Shown in pieces: positions 1 through 6,745 of a stretch of 12,089 bases of DNA (position 1 is its first letter; every line of letters begins with the position of its first letter). Source of the stretch: an uncultured Prevotella sp. (GTDB lineage Bacteria > Bacteroidota > Bacteroidia > Bacteroidales > Bacteroidaceae); NCBI GenBank assembly GCA_937877595.1, contig CALFIY010000107.1:1-12089 (forward strand), in the 5' to 3' direction. Below the pieces are notes generated by a model, which saw nothing but the letters and a program-made list of their open reading frames with translations, had not been told where the DNA came from and searched no databases. The position numbers and the translations under genes were made by a program.

Positions 1-2
1 CT

Positions 3-1010
3 CATAGAAATGTTTTAGAAGAAGGTAAACATTCTACTAAATTAATTGATTTAAATATTGATGGTTCAAAAGAATTATTTGATCCAAGATATCATTCATT
101 AATATATGATTATGATATGGATATATCATATGGAATTATTGATGTTGAACTTGGTTGGATAAAATATGATGAAAATGCAATTGTTACAATTACAACAGAT
201 AATCCTAAAAATAAAATAGATGGTAATAAAGTATATTATATTAAAGATGATGAAGGAACTATCTATGTTACTGTAACTTTACCTGATGAATATGTCGATG
301 AAAATGATCCTGATACTAAACCAACTACATATGCAATTACTTATAATAAGAATTCAGGAAATTCAAATATATTTGGTTATACTGGACAATATCAAACATT
401 TATTGCTTCAACAACTGGTGTATATCAAGTAGAACTATGGGGTGCCAAGGGTTCTAATAACGGTGGTAATGGAGCATATACTTCTGGTAAGATTTATTTA
501 CCTGCTGGTAAAACTTTATATGTTTACGTAGGTAATAGAACTGATGGTATGGCCGGTGGTTGGAACGGTGGTGGTAACGCCATAAGAAGCGATGGCTTCG
601 GTGGTGGTGGAGCTACTGATATCCGTTTAATTAAGGCTAGCGAAACTAAGAGCGTTTGGAATGAAGTTACTTCATTAAGAAGCCGTATCATGGTTGCTGG
701 TGCCGGTGGTGGTGCTATAACATGGTCTGGTGGTGCTCAAGGTGGTTATGGTGGTGCCTTAGTTGGTGGAAGTGGAGCTAATCGTGTAAGTGGAGGTTCT
801 GCTAATACTCCTGCTACAGGTGGTACACAAACAACTGGTGGTACTATTGTTAGAAATGGCTCTGGTACGATGTGGTCTACATCTAACGTAGGTGGATTTG
901 GTTATGGTGGTACTGTTACAAATGCTAGTGGTACTAACTACGGTGGTGGAGCCGGAGGATTCCAAAGCCCACTTCACAGTACTGAAGATGGATATGGTGC
1001 CACGCCCTGA
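3..1010 (+). CDS. Glycine-rich secreted/surface protein, internal fragment (both ends missing)
   Basis: The reading frame is open from base 3, so the true start lies outside the window; the first internal ATG at 117 is not a convincing start. About 335 residues are visible. The first ~115 residues are acidic and Tyr/Asn/Asp-rich, resembling an ordinary extracellular beta domain. From about base 380 a glycine-rich domain begins: a YxxFIASTTGVYQVELWGAKG opening, then LPAGKTLYVYVG, GGGGATDIRL and SRIMVAGAGGG. This is the pattern of the glycine-rich domain of Pfam PF12810 (ALK/LTK glycine-rich type), common in large surface proteins of gut Bacillota and Mycoplasmatota. Composition is far more AT-rich than everything after base 1000. 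The stop at 1008-1010 is in DNA I assign to lepA, so the real protein probably continues elsewhere. No function beyond surface/extracellular is supported. Confidence 0.75.
   Translation, partial: HRNVLEEGKHSTKLIDLNIDGSKELFDPRYHSLIYDYDMDISYGIIDVELGWIKYDENAIVTITTDNPKNKIDGNKVYYIKDDEGTIYVTVTLPDEYVDENDPDTKPTTYAITYNKNSGNSNIFGYTGQYQTFIASTTGVYQVELWGAKGSNNGGNGAYTSGKIYLPAGKTLYVYVGNRTDGMAGGWNGGGNAIRSDGFGGGGATDIRLIKASETKSVWNEVTSLRSRIMVAGAGGGAITWSGGAQGGYGGALVGGSGANRVSGGSANTPATGGTQTTGGTIVRNGSGTMWSTSNVGGFGYGGTVTNASGTNYGGGAGGFQSPLHSTEDGYGATP
979..1001. other. Probable chimeric junction between two genomes
   Basis: Up to this point the frame beginning at base 3 reads as a glycine-rich protein (ending HSTEDGYGA). 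In a different frame the same bases read VLKMDMV, which is what I expect just before the PRPELRTGDVGYI stretch of a Bacteroidales LepA. The AT-rich, Gly-codon-rich composition ends here and balanced Bacteroidales composition starts. A shared word of about 20-23 bp that fits both genes is the signature of a short-k-mer assembly misjoin. A real recombination cannot be excluded from one sequence. Confidence 0.75.
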
Positions 1011-2055
1011 GCTCCGCACTGGTGATGTAGGCTATATCATCAGTGGTATCAAGAACTCCAAGGAGGTGAAGGTGGGTGATACCATCACGAGTGTGGCGAA
1101 CCCCTGCAATAAGGCTATCGAGGGTTTCCAAGAGGTGAAGCCGATGGTGTTTGCAGGTGTCTATCCCATTGATCCCACTGATTATGAGAACCTGAGAGCA
1201 TCTCTGGAGAAACTTCAGTTGAACGATGCTTCTCTTACATTCACACCAGAGTCCTCTGTGGCTCTCGGCTTCGGCTTCCGTTGTGGCTTTCTGGGTTTGC
1301 TCCACATGGAGATTATACAGGAGCGTCTTGACCGAGAGTTTGATATGGATGTCATCACGACAGTACCCAATGTGTCGTATATGTGCTATACCAAACAGGG
1401 CGAGGTGAAGGAAGTACACAATCCTTCAGGTCTGCCTGACCAGACGATGATCGATCATATCGAGGAACCGTATATCCGTGCATCCATTATCACTGCCTCT
1501 GATTTCATTGGTCCGATTATGACACTCTGTCTCGACAAGCGTGGCGAACTGATAGACCAGCAGTATGTGTCGGGCAATAGGGTAGAACTGCGCTTTATGC
1601 TTCCGCTCGGCGAGATAGTAATCGACTTCTACGACAAACTCAAGAGCATTTCCAAGGGCTATGCGTCGTTCGACTACCACATAGACTGCTTCCGCCCCTC
1701 AAAGTTGGCAAAACTTGACATTCTTCTTAACGGAGAGTCGGTTGATGCTCTCTCTACGCTGACACATCAGGACAATGCTGTCACCTTCGGGCGCAGGATG
1801 TGCGAGAAACTCAAGGAACTTATCCCTCGCCAGCAGTTTGACATAGCCATCCAGGCAGCGATAGGTGCAAAGATCATCGCCCGTGAGACCGTCAAGCAAG
1901 TACGCAAAGACGTTACAGCCAAGTGCTATGGCGGTGATGTGAGCCGCAAGCGCAAGTTGCTGGAAAAGCAGAAGCGCGGCAAGAAGCGCATGAAGCAGAT
2001 AGGCAATGTGGAAGTGCCTCAGAAGGCTTTCCTTGCTGTGCTGAAATTAGACTAA
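979..2055 (+). CDS. lepA: Elongation factor 4 (LepA), C-terminal part; N-terminus missing
   Basis: LepA is a ribosome-associated translational GTPase of the cytoplasm that acts on the elongating or initiating ribosome (back-translocation and 30S biogenesis roles have been proposed). About 358 of the usual ~595-600 residues are present. The N-terminal GTPase domain (G1-G5 motifs) and the start of domain II are missing at the junction. Visible landmarks in order are TGDVGYIISGIK and VKVGDTIT (domain II), KPMVFAGVYPID, ALGFGFRCGFLGLLHMEI (domain III signature), the domain corresponding to EF-G domain V with EPYIRASI, and the LepA-specific C-terminal domain with IQAAIGAKIIARE, KDVTAKCYGGDVSRKRKLL and KQKRGKKRMK. 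The C-terminus is complete and ends AVLKLD. An upstream frame extension to 892 is glycine-protein DNA and should not be included. Confidence 0.95.
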   Translation, partial: VLKMDMVPRPELRTGDVGYIISGIKNSKEVKVGDTITSVANPCNKAIEGFQEVKPMVFAGVYPIDPTDYENLRASLEKLQLNDASLTFTPESSVALGFGFRCGFLGLLHMEIIQERLDREFDMDVITTVPNVSYMCYTKQGEVKEVHNPSGLPDQTMIDHIEEPYIRASIITASDFIGPIMTLCLDKRGELIDQQYVSGNRVELRFMLPLGEIVIDFYDKLKSISKGYASFDYHIDCFRPSKLAKLDILLNGESVDALSTLTHQDNAVTFGRRMCEKLKELIPRQQFDIAIQAAIGAKIIARETVKQVRKDVTAKCYGGDVSRKRKLLEKQKRGKKRMKQIGNVEVPQKAFLAVLKLD

Positions 2056-2094
2056 ACGATATAATACAACACCAACACAAACTATCTGACTACT

Positions 2095-2700
2095 ATGAAT
2101 ACGATTGGAATTACCCCACGTGATGTGGCGCGCGAATTGGCAAGGCGCTATAGCACTATGACTCACGACGAACTTGACGTGCTTGAAGGAATCCTTGTAC
2201 CTTTGAAATATCAGAAGGGAGAGATGATACTCAAGGAAGGTGATGTGTGTCGTAACATTTATTGGGTGGTGCGTGGACTTGTGCGCCAGTTCTATACCAA
2301 GAATGGAAAGGAACTGACAGAGTATATGGCTACGGAGAACACGATTTGCATGTGCATTGAGAGTCTTTTCCACGAAGAGCCTACCCATCTTCAGATGATG
2401 GCTCTTGAACCAACGATACTTTATGCCATTCCCAAGGCATCGTTGGAGCAGCAGGCCATAAAGAACGTGAATATTCAGATGTTGTATCGTAAGATTTTGG
2501 AAGAGTCGCTTATCCTGTCGCAAAAGCAGGCCGATATGCTGCGCTTCGAGTCGGCTCAGGACCGTTATGCCAAACTCGTAAAGCGTGCACCCCAACTCGT
2601 GCTCCGCGCTCCGTTGGTCTATATTGCCAGTTATCTGCAGATGACTCCCGAAACGCTGAGCCGTGTGCGTACGTCGGCCCTCTTAGGGGGTGATAGGTAA
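2095..2700 (+). CDS. Crp/Fnr-family transcriptional regulator
   Basis: A 201-aa protein of the usual size for Bacteroidales Crp/Fnr-like regulators. Residues ~20-120 form a cyclic-nucleotide-binding-type beta barrel (KYQKGEMILKEGDVCRNIYWVVRGLVRQFY), followed by the long dimerisation helix (~120-150) and a winged-helix DNA-binding domain (~160-195) whose recognition segment reads YLQMTPETLSRVR. The usual cAMP phosphate-binding Arg-Ser/Thr pair is not apparent at the expected place (ESLFHEEPTHLQ instead). There is also no Fnr-type N-terminal Cys cluster, so the ligand is unknown and may not be cAMP. It starts 39 bp after lepA on the same strand and may be cotranscribed with it. It converges on the Sel1 gene with only 45 bp between stop codons. 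Family assignment is secure; target genes are unknown. Confidence 0.9.
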   Translation: MNTIGITPRDVARELARRYSTMTHDELDVLEGILVPLKYQKGEMILKEGDVCRNIYWVVRGLVRQFYTKNGKELTEYMATENTICMCIESLFHEEPTHLQMMALEPTILYAIPKASLEQQAIKNVNIQMLYRKILEESLILSQKQADMLRFESAQDRYAKLVKRAPQLVLRAPLVYIASYLQMTPETLSRVRTSALLGGDR

Positions 2701-2745
2701 AAAAAGGATAGTTTCAGGCAGAGGAATTTTCTGTGTCAGACAGGC

Positions 2746-3330
2746 TTAAGCCTTGGTTTTTCCTATAAGAACCAGCATGCGCTTGGCGTCTTCATCACCT
2801 GCTGCAGCGTCTTCCCTGATTTTCTTTAATACTTCAGCGCCGTCTTTTGGATTGTTGACTGCTTTTTTTAGCAAGACGCGTGCCTTGTTTTCGTCGGCAG
2901 TTACGCCTTTGCCTTTCAGGTATGCCTTACCTAACTGATACTGCCCATTGGCATTGTCTTGCTTTGCGGCCTTTTGAAACCATGAGACTGCTGTCTGGCG
3001 ATTCTTTGTTACGCCCTTTCCCTCTTTGTAAAACATGCCCAGTCTGTACATAGCCTTGCCATAATCCTGCTTGGCCGATTTCATATACCATTGAGCGGCA
3101 ACAGTTTCGTTTTTCTCTATGCCGTGTCCTTTTTCATAGCAACGTCCTAACCTGTACTGTGCTTTTTTGTATCCTTTTTCAGCAGACTTTCGCAGCAGGG
3201 GTAGGGCCTGTTTATAGTTCTTGGCATCGTAGAGTTCCTTGCCCTGTTTGTAGAGTTGCTTTGCGTCTTGGGCATCGGCCATCATGGCTGGTGCCAGAGC
3301 CAACATTATGAACAGAATAAAACGTGTCAT
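2746..3330 (-). CDS. Secreted Sel1-like repeat protein
   Basis: A 194-aa protein beginning with a signal peptide (residues 1-20, MTRF, then a hydrophobic core and cleavage near ADAQ). It is followed by a TPR-like helix pair (~23-52) and Sel1-type repeats at ~53-88, ~89-124 and ~125-160. Each repeat has the A-x-YRLG-x-x-YxxG-x-G-V pattern (AQYRLGRCYEKGHGI, AMYRLGMFYKEGKGV, GQYQLGKAYLKGKGV). The C-terminal ~30 residues form a further helical segment. Such proteins are scaffolds for protein-protein contacts; here a periplasmic location is likely. It is the last gene of the long minus-strand operon, 22 bp after the Cthe_2159-like lipoprotein gene. It may assist assembly of the surface proteins encoded upstream, which is inference from position only. 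Confidence 0.88.
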   Translation of the reverse strand: MTRFILFIMLALAPAMMADAQDAKQLYKQGKELYDAKNYKQALPLLRKSAEKGYKKAQYRLGRCYEKGHGIEKNETVAAQWYMKSAKQDYGKAMYRLGMFYKEGKGVTKNRQTAVSWFQKAAKQDNANGQYQLGKAYLKGKGVTADENKARVLLKKAVNNPKDGAEVLKKIREDAAAGDEDAKRMLVLIGKTKA

Positions 3331-3352
3331 TTTTCCTTCTTTCCGTGTTGTT

Positions 3353-4453
3353 TCAAAATACGATGTTCACCAGTTTCTTCTCAATCGAAGACGTGGCGGG
3401 AGTGCCGCTCACGGTAATTCGGTCGGCCGGTATGTCGCTGTCGGTACCGTTGTCGCATGCCCAACTCTTGTTGACCTTTGCGTAGAATGAGCCACCGCTG
3501 ACGGTGATGCCGCTTCCTTTCACAGCCTTGGGCTTTGCGTTGATGTTTGAACCGGTGGTAACGGCCGCGAAAGAACCTCCGCAGATATTGACGTTGCCGC
3601 TGCAGTTTATTCCCTTGCCGCCGTCTCCGCTACTTTGCAAGGTCAGTGTGCCGCCGGTCATGTTGAAGTCGTAGTCGCACTTGATGCATGCTGCCGAACT
3701 AAAGTCGTTCTCTTCAGTGTCGAATACACAGTCGCCGCTGGTGCTAATGGTCGTGTTGCCACCAGTGATGTATATTGCGGAGTCGCACTTTATGCCACGG
3801 CCGGCATCGGAGAGCACGTCGATTGTCACAGTTCCGCCCTGAATGTACAGTCCGTCGTTCACCTTGATGCCATTTGAGCCTGTCGATGCTGTGGCAGTAT
3901 TGATGACCACATTGTCCGCGATGCAGACATAGTCGTCGGATGCAATAGCATTCTTGCAGTTTGCATTGATGCTTAACTTGCCCGAGCCGCTGAAATATAT
4001 CTGTCCCTCGCTGAAGAGCGTGCCTTTTTGCTGATATGTGCGCTCTGTGTATTCTGCTCCGTCGGCCAGGCTGTTGGATGTTCCGGCAGGAATTTTGACA
4101 TACAGCGCCTTGCCGCACTGGTTGTTTATTGCAGGACCGCTTGGATTGGTTATTTTCACGTTGTTCAGCATGATGGCATAGCGTCGTGCCTCATTGCGGA
4201 AGACAAGCAGCGAGCCGTTGCTCGTGCTGCCGCTCAGCACGAGTAGCAGTGAGTCGGCCGTTTGCGAGTTCACCGTGACGTGTGCACCCGAGACGCTGAC
4301 AATGCCCTGTGTGTCGCCTGTCACCGTGGCAGTCGTGCCGTTATAGTCGATGTATATGGCTTTTGGCGTAGTGTAATCGCTCATGTCTGTGTCGTCGTTC
4401 TGACATGCCGTCATGCATAGAGCCGCAGCCACATAAAATAGTAATTTCCTCAT
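3353..4453 (-). CDS. Cthe_2159-like carbohydrate-binding beta-helix lipoprotein
   Basis: A 366-aa protein with a lipoprotein signal peptide: MRKLLF, hydrophobic core, MTAC with Cys17 as the acylation site. The acidic QNDDTD immediately after Cys resembles the Bacteroidota surface-export signal, so surface exposure is plausible. The body matches the Cthe_2159/DUF4353 family (Pfam PF14262): an N-terminal beta domain (IDYNGTTATVTGDTQG, AHVTVNSQTADSLLLVLSGS), then YAIMLNNVKITNPSGPAINNQ, LSINANCKNAIASDDYVCI, and parallel beta-helix rungs with repeated GI(K/N)C, ITGGN, MTGGTLTL and ICGGSF patterns. The founding member from Clostridium thermocellum is a calcium-binding beta-helix protein that binds polygalacturonate; that ligand is family knowledge and not shown here. 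It is the shortest of the three beta-helix proteins in the cluster apart from the 336-aa form, and the only one with a lipid anchor. It follows the DUF2490 gene by 14 bp. Confidence 0.87.
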   Translation of the reverse strand: MRKLLFYVAAALCMTACQNDDTDMSDYTTPKAIYIDYNGTTATVTGDTQGIVSVSGAHVTVNSQTADSLLLVLSGSTSNGSLLVFRNEARRYAIMLNNVKITNPSGPAINNQCGKALYVKIPAGTSNSLADGAEYTERTYQQKGTLFSEGQIYFSGSGKLSINANCKNAIASDDYVCIADNVVINTATASTGSNGIKVNDGLYIQGGTVTIDVLSDAGRGIKCDSAIYITGGNTTISTSGDCVFDTEENDFSSAACIKCDYDFNMTGGTLTLQSSGDGGKGINCSGNVNICGGSFAAVTTGSNINAKPKAVKGSGITVSGGSFYAKVNKSWACDNGTDSDIPADRITVSGTPATSSIEKKLVNIVF

Positions 4454-4467
4454 AACTTTAATTCCTG

Positions 4468-5220
4468 TTAGAACTTAAACTTATACTCAATTCCGATGTA
4501 GTGCATGTCAGGGTCGTAGTCGCTCTCGTCAGTATTGCGCGTGTCTTGGAACCGATAGAACACGCCGCAGGAGTGCTGCTTCGACAACCGGATGTCAGTA
4601 CCTGCTGTATATCTCACCTTTTCAATGGCCCATGAGTTGTAAAGTTCTGCACTGACGTACGGTGTGAGCAATGCGCGTTTCTTATCGTACGACAACTCTA
4701 TACGTGAGCGCAACTGGTTCTTTCCCTTGCCAGCGCGTATCTTGTCTTCCCACTGCGCCTCGTCAAAATCCCAGCGCTCTATGGTCTCCTCTGGGCGATA
4801 GGTGTACTGCCAGCGCTCGCGGAGTGACAGTCTGAACTTGTTGGTAAATTTGTATGAGCCTGTCAGTGAGGCGTATAACCGGTGCTTGCTCCCCCAGTAA
4901 CTTGGGCGCCAGTGATTGTAGTTGCCGGATGTCTTATAACTGATTTTCTCACGGTTATTACAAACGAGCAGTTTGTATCCTGCATCAGCCTTCAGCCATT
5001 TGTTGAATTTGTATGAGGTGCTGACACCACCGCTGAAGCGATCCATGGTCTTGAAGTTATTGCGAGAGCGCATGTCGACTTCCAGCAGGCCGATGCTCCA
5101 TTTCTTGTCTATCTTCTTCTCAACCTCCACACCGACAATAAGCCCACCTTCGCTTTGAGCGAGGATGGGCATGCAGGCAGTTGCAAGCAGTGCTAAGAGC
5201 AGAACTCTATACGTTTGCAT
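4468..5220 (-). CDS. DUF2490 family outer-membrane beta-barrel protein
   Basis: A 250-aa protein with a signal peptide (cleavage near residue 21-22, ILAQ-S). The rest is alternating amphipathic strands: VEVEKKIDKKWSIGLLEVDMR, FSGGVSTSYKFNKWLKADAGYKLL, HRLYASLTGSYKFTNKFRLSLRERWQYTY, QLRSRIELSYDKK and a final strand HYIGIEYKFKF. The terminal Phe is the usual outer-membrane barrel signal recognised by BamA. This is the layout of Pfam DUF2490, whose biochemical role is unknown. Its start codon lies inside the end of the DUF4956 gene (14-bp overlap), so the two are probably translationally coupled. That links an outer-membrane component to the membrane/VTC pair. Confidence 0.85.
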   Translation of the reverse strand: MQTYRVLLLALLATACMPILAQSEGGLIVGVEVEKKIDKKWSIGLLEVDMRSRNNFKTMDRFSGGVSTSYKFNKWLKADAGYKLLVCNNREKISYKTSGNYNHWRPSYWGSKHRLYASLTGSYKFTNKFRLSLRERWQYTYRPEETIERWDFDEAQWEDKIRAGKGKNQLRSRIELSYDKKRALLTPYVSAELYNSWAIEKVRYTAGTDIRLSKQHSCGVFYRFQDTRNTDESDYDPDMHYIGIEYKFKF

Positions 5221-5884
5221 AATCAGAATTTTTAAGTTTTATCTTGTTCTCTATCTCGCCAGCGCTTTTCCCGTCATAGGTGATGCGCAGCACAGCCATG
5301 TCACGCAGGAAGTCTATTGCTCCTACTTTTACGTCAAGCACTTTTATACCAAGGCGCTCTTCCAGGTCGGCAATAAGTTCTTGGCGGCGGTCTGGCTTCA
5401 CCAGTTCAATACGGTCGTATTGTATCAGTTTTGTAGTCTCTACTTTCAGGAAATATTCAAAAACAATGATGGCGGCCATCACTATAATGTCGATCACAAT
5501 CAGTTCGGCAGTCGGGGTGCCGATCACCTTTCCGTTGGCATCTACTCCCACCATGTCAGCCATGGCATGGACTACAGAGAGGCACACCACCACGAAGAGG
5601 TATGTCATCTCGCGTACAGGCATAGTGTCGGTGCGATAGCGCATGATAGAGAATATTCCGAAGAGGCCGAGGCCGACACCCATTGTCGCCTTTCCGCGAT
5701 CCATGCCCATCATCAGATAGACAAGAAAGAAAATGGCTACGGAGATGATGATGAAAGTGAAATAGAAATCGCGTCGTGTGCTCTTTCTGAAATACAGGAA
5801 ATGTACGATAATCCAGTTGACTGCCAAACAGATGGCAAATCTGAGCATTATGCCGACAAATCCGGCCGAGAAAAATTCTTCCAT
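5207..5884 (-). CDS. DUF4956 inner-membrane protein
   Basis: A 225-aa protein of the DUF4956 family (Pfam PF16316). It has hydrophobic segments at about residues 8-31, 40-60, 94-112 and 124-145, then a ~75-residue soluble C-terminal domain with an alpha/beta pattern (RRQELIADLEERLGIKVLDV, MAVLRITYDG). The highly conserved family signature LGLFGIFSIMRYRTDTMPVREMTYLF lies between the second and third membrane segments. Genes of this family are repeatedly found beside VTC-domain genes in bacteria, as here (81 bp downstream of one). A membrane partner or anchor for the VTC enzyme is the natural hypothesis but remains inference. The upstream gap contains an 8-bp tandem repeat (5910-5935). Confidence 0.9.
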   Translation of the reverse strand: MEEFFSAGFVGIMLRFAICLAVNWIIVHFLYFRKSTRRDFYFTFIIISVAIFFLVYLMMGMDRGKATMGVGLGLFGIFSIMRYRTDTMPVREMTYLFVVVCLSVVHAMADMVGVDANGKVIGTPTAELIVIDIIVMAAIIVFEYFLKVETTKLIQYDRIELVKPDRRQELIADLEERLGIKVLDVKVGAIDFLRDMAVLRITYDGKSAGEIENKIKLKNSDYANV

Positions 5885-5909
5885 ATGGTGTTTCTTTTGT
5901 TTTTTTTTT

Positions 5910-5935
5910 CGTTATTACGTTATAACGTTATAACG
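5910..5935. repeat. Three-copy 8-bp tandem repeat forming an 18-bp palindrome
   Basis: In the VTC-DUF4956 intergenic gap the plus strand reads CGTTATTA, CGTTATAA, CGTTATAA, CG. The segment 5918-5935 (CGTTATAACGTTATAACG) is a perfect palindrome. A run of nine T precedes it on the plus strand, close to the DUF4956 start at 5884. It could be an operator, an RNA hairpin in the operon transcript or a slipped-strand repeat; nothing in the window decides between these. Confidence 0.8.
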
Positions 5936-5965
5936 GTATTTCGTCATTTCGTTGTCTCGCCAATC

Positions 5966-6712
5966 TTATCCATTCACCATTTTCCCCACTTCTATCAGTT
6001 TTCGTTTGAAGCGGTTTACTGGCAGATGGTCTTGTCCTGTAAGAGCCGAGCCCATGCAGTATTTGGAAAAGCCGTGGGGCTGTATGCGCAGTTGGCGTAG
6101 CATTTCGAGAACGGGCGAGAACACCAGTCCGTCGCGTTTCAGTTCGATGATGACCAGGTTGCCCATGTCTATGTCGGTGCCATTCTGCATGTTGTGGAAG
6201 CGAAGTGCCGAGTCGATGGTAAGGCGTTCGGTCTTTCCTTTGTTGACAAGCGTGATGCGACTGAAATGGTTGTTCAGTGATGGCTGTAGTGTGTCTACGC
6301 TGTATCGCAGGTGCTTGTCGAGAAAGAGCCGTTTCGCTTCGTCGCCCAGGTCCATATCGGTCACCTCTATGCGCTTCTTCTTTGTGCGTCCGTGGTTGTT
6401 CTTGGTTTTCACTTCCATGAAACAGAGGTCGGAAATGCAATAGGTGCGGAAGCGTATCTTCTGGCGGTTGGTGTGCCCCCATTGGTGCTGGTTGTACATG
6501 TCATAGTCGAACGTGTCGAAGTATGTGGTGTCGTACTCCAGGTTGCGCTTGCCGTCTATCTCCTGTATGAAATAGTCCTGCTGCGCCAACAGTAGTAGTT
6601 GGCGCAGTTTGTCCATGTTGGTAACAAATTTTGTGTCGGTGCGGTTCATCAGTTTCACACCGCTCATTTGTTCCAGCGAGATGGGGGCAAACGTGGAGAG
6701 CATGTCAGTCAT
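5966..6712 (-). CDS. VTC-domain (polyphosphate polymerase-like) protein
   Basis: A 248-aa soluble protein built almost wholly of the VTC domain (Pfam PF09359), a triphosphate-tunnel fold. In yeast Vtc4 this domain polymerises the gamma-phosphate of ATP into polyphosphate. Characteristic basic and acidic tunnel residues are visible in order: RTDTKF (Arg24, Lys28), YDTTYFDT (60-67), KIRFRTY (Arg87, Arg89), FMEVKTKN (Glu100, Lys102), a basic run around 109-114, FSRITL (Arg152), RLTIDSALRF (Arg163, Arg171), and VIIELKRDG (Glu190, Lys192). All core positions I would look for are present, so the enzyme looks intact. No membrane segment or SPX domain is present. The neighbouring DUF4956 protein could tether it to the inner membrane. 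It lies 33 bp after the 751-aa beta-helix gene. Polyphosphate synthesis is plausible; another nucleotide-dependent transfer reaction is possible. Confidence 0.92.
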   Translation of the reverse strand: MTDMLSTFAPISLEQMSGVKLMNRTDTKFVTNMDKLRQLLLLAQQDYFIQEIDGKRNLEYDTTYFDTFDYDMYNQHQWGHTNRQKIRFRTYCISDLCFMEVKTKNNHGRTKKKRIEVTDMDLGDEAKRLFLDKHLRYSVDTLQPSLNNHFSRITLVNKGKTERLTIDSALRFHNMQNGTDIDMGNLVIIELKRDGLVFSPVLEMLRQLRIQPHGFSKYCMGSALTGQDHLPVNRFKRKLIEVGKMVNG

Positions 6713-6745
6713 GTGGAAATACGCGTTTTCTGATGGATTGTCCGG

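Noticed and set aside
892..978. In-frame N-terminal extension of lepA starting at an ATG at 892
   Set aside because: These codons are the glycine-rich gene read in another frame; they do not resemble the LepA GTPase domain.
2701..2752. Possible bidirectional terminator between the Crp/Fnr and Sel1 genes (palindrome GGCTTAAGCC at 2743-2752)
   Set aside because: The palindrome overlaps the Sel1 stop codon and has no loop or T run; no convincing terminator stem is visible.
5165..6100. Plus-strand open frame of 311 codons
   Set aside because: It lies antisense to DUF2490, DUF4956 and VTC genes, all of which show family motifs; its own translation is His/Ser-rich with no recognisable domain.
5928..6482. 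Minus-strand open frame of 184 codons overlapping the VTC gene in another frame
   Set aside because: The VTC frame carries all expected tunnel residues; the alternative frame is a His/Arg/Pro-rich shadow.
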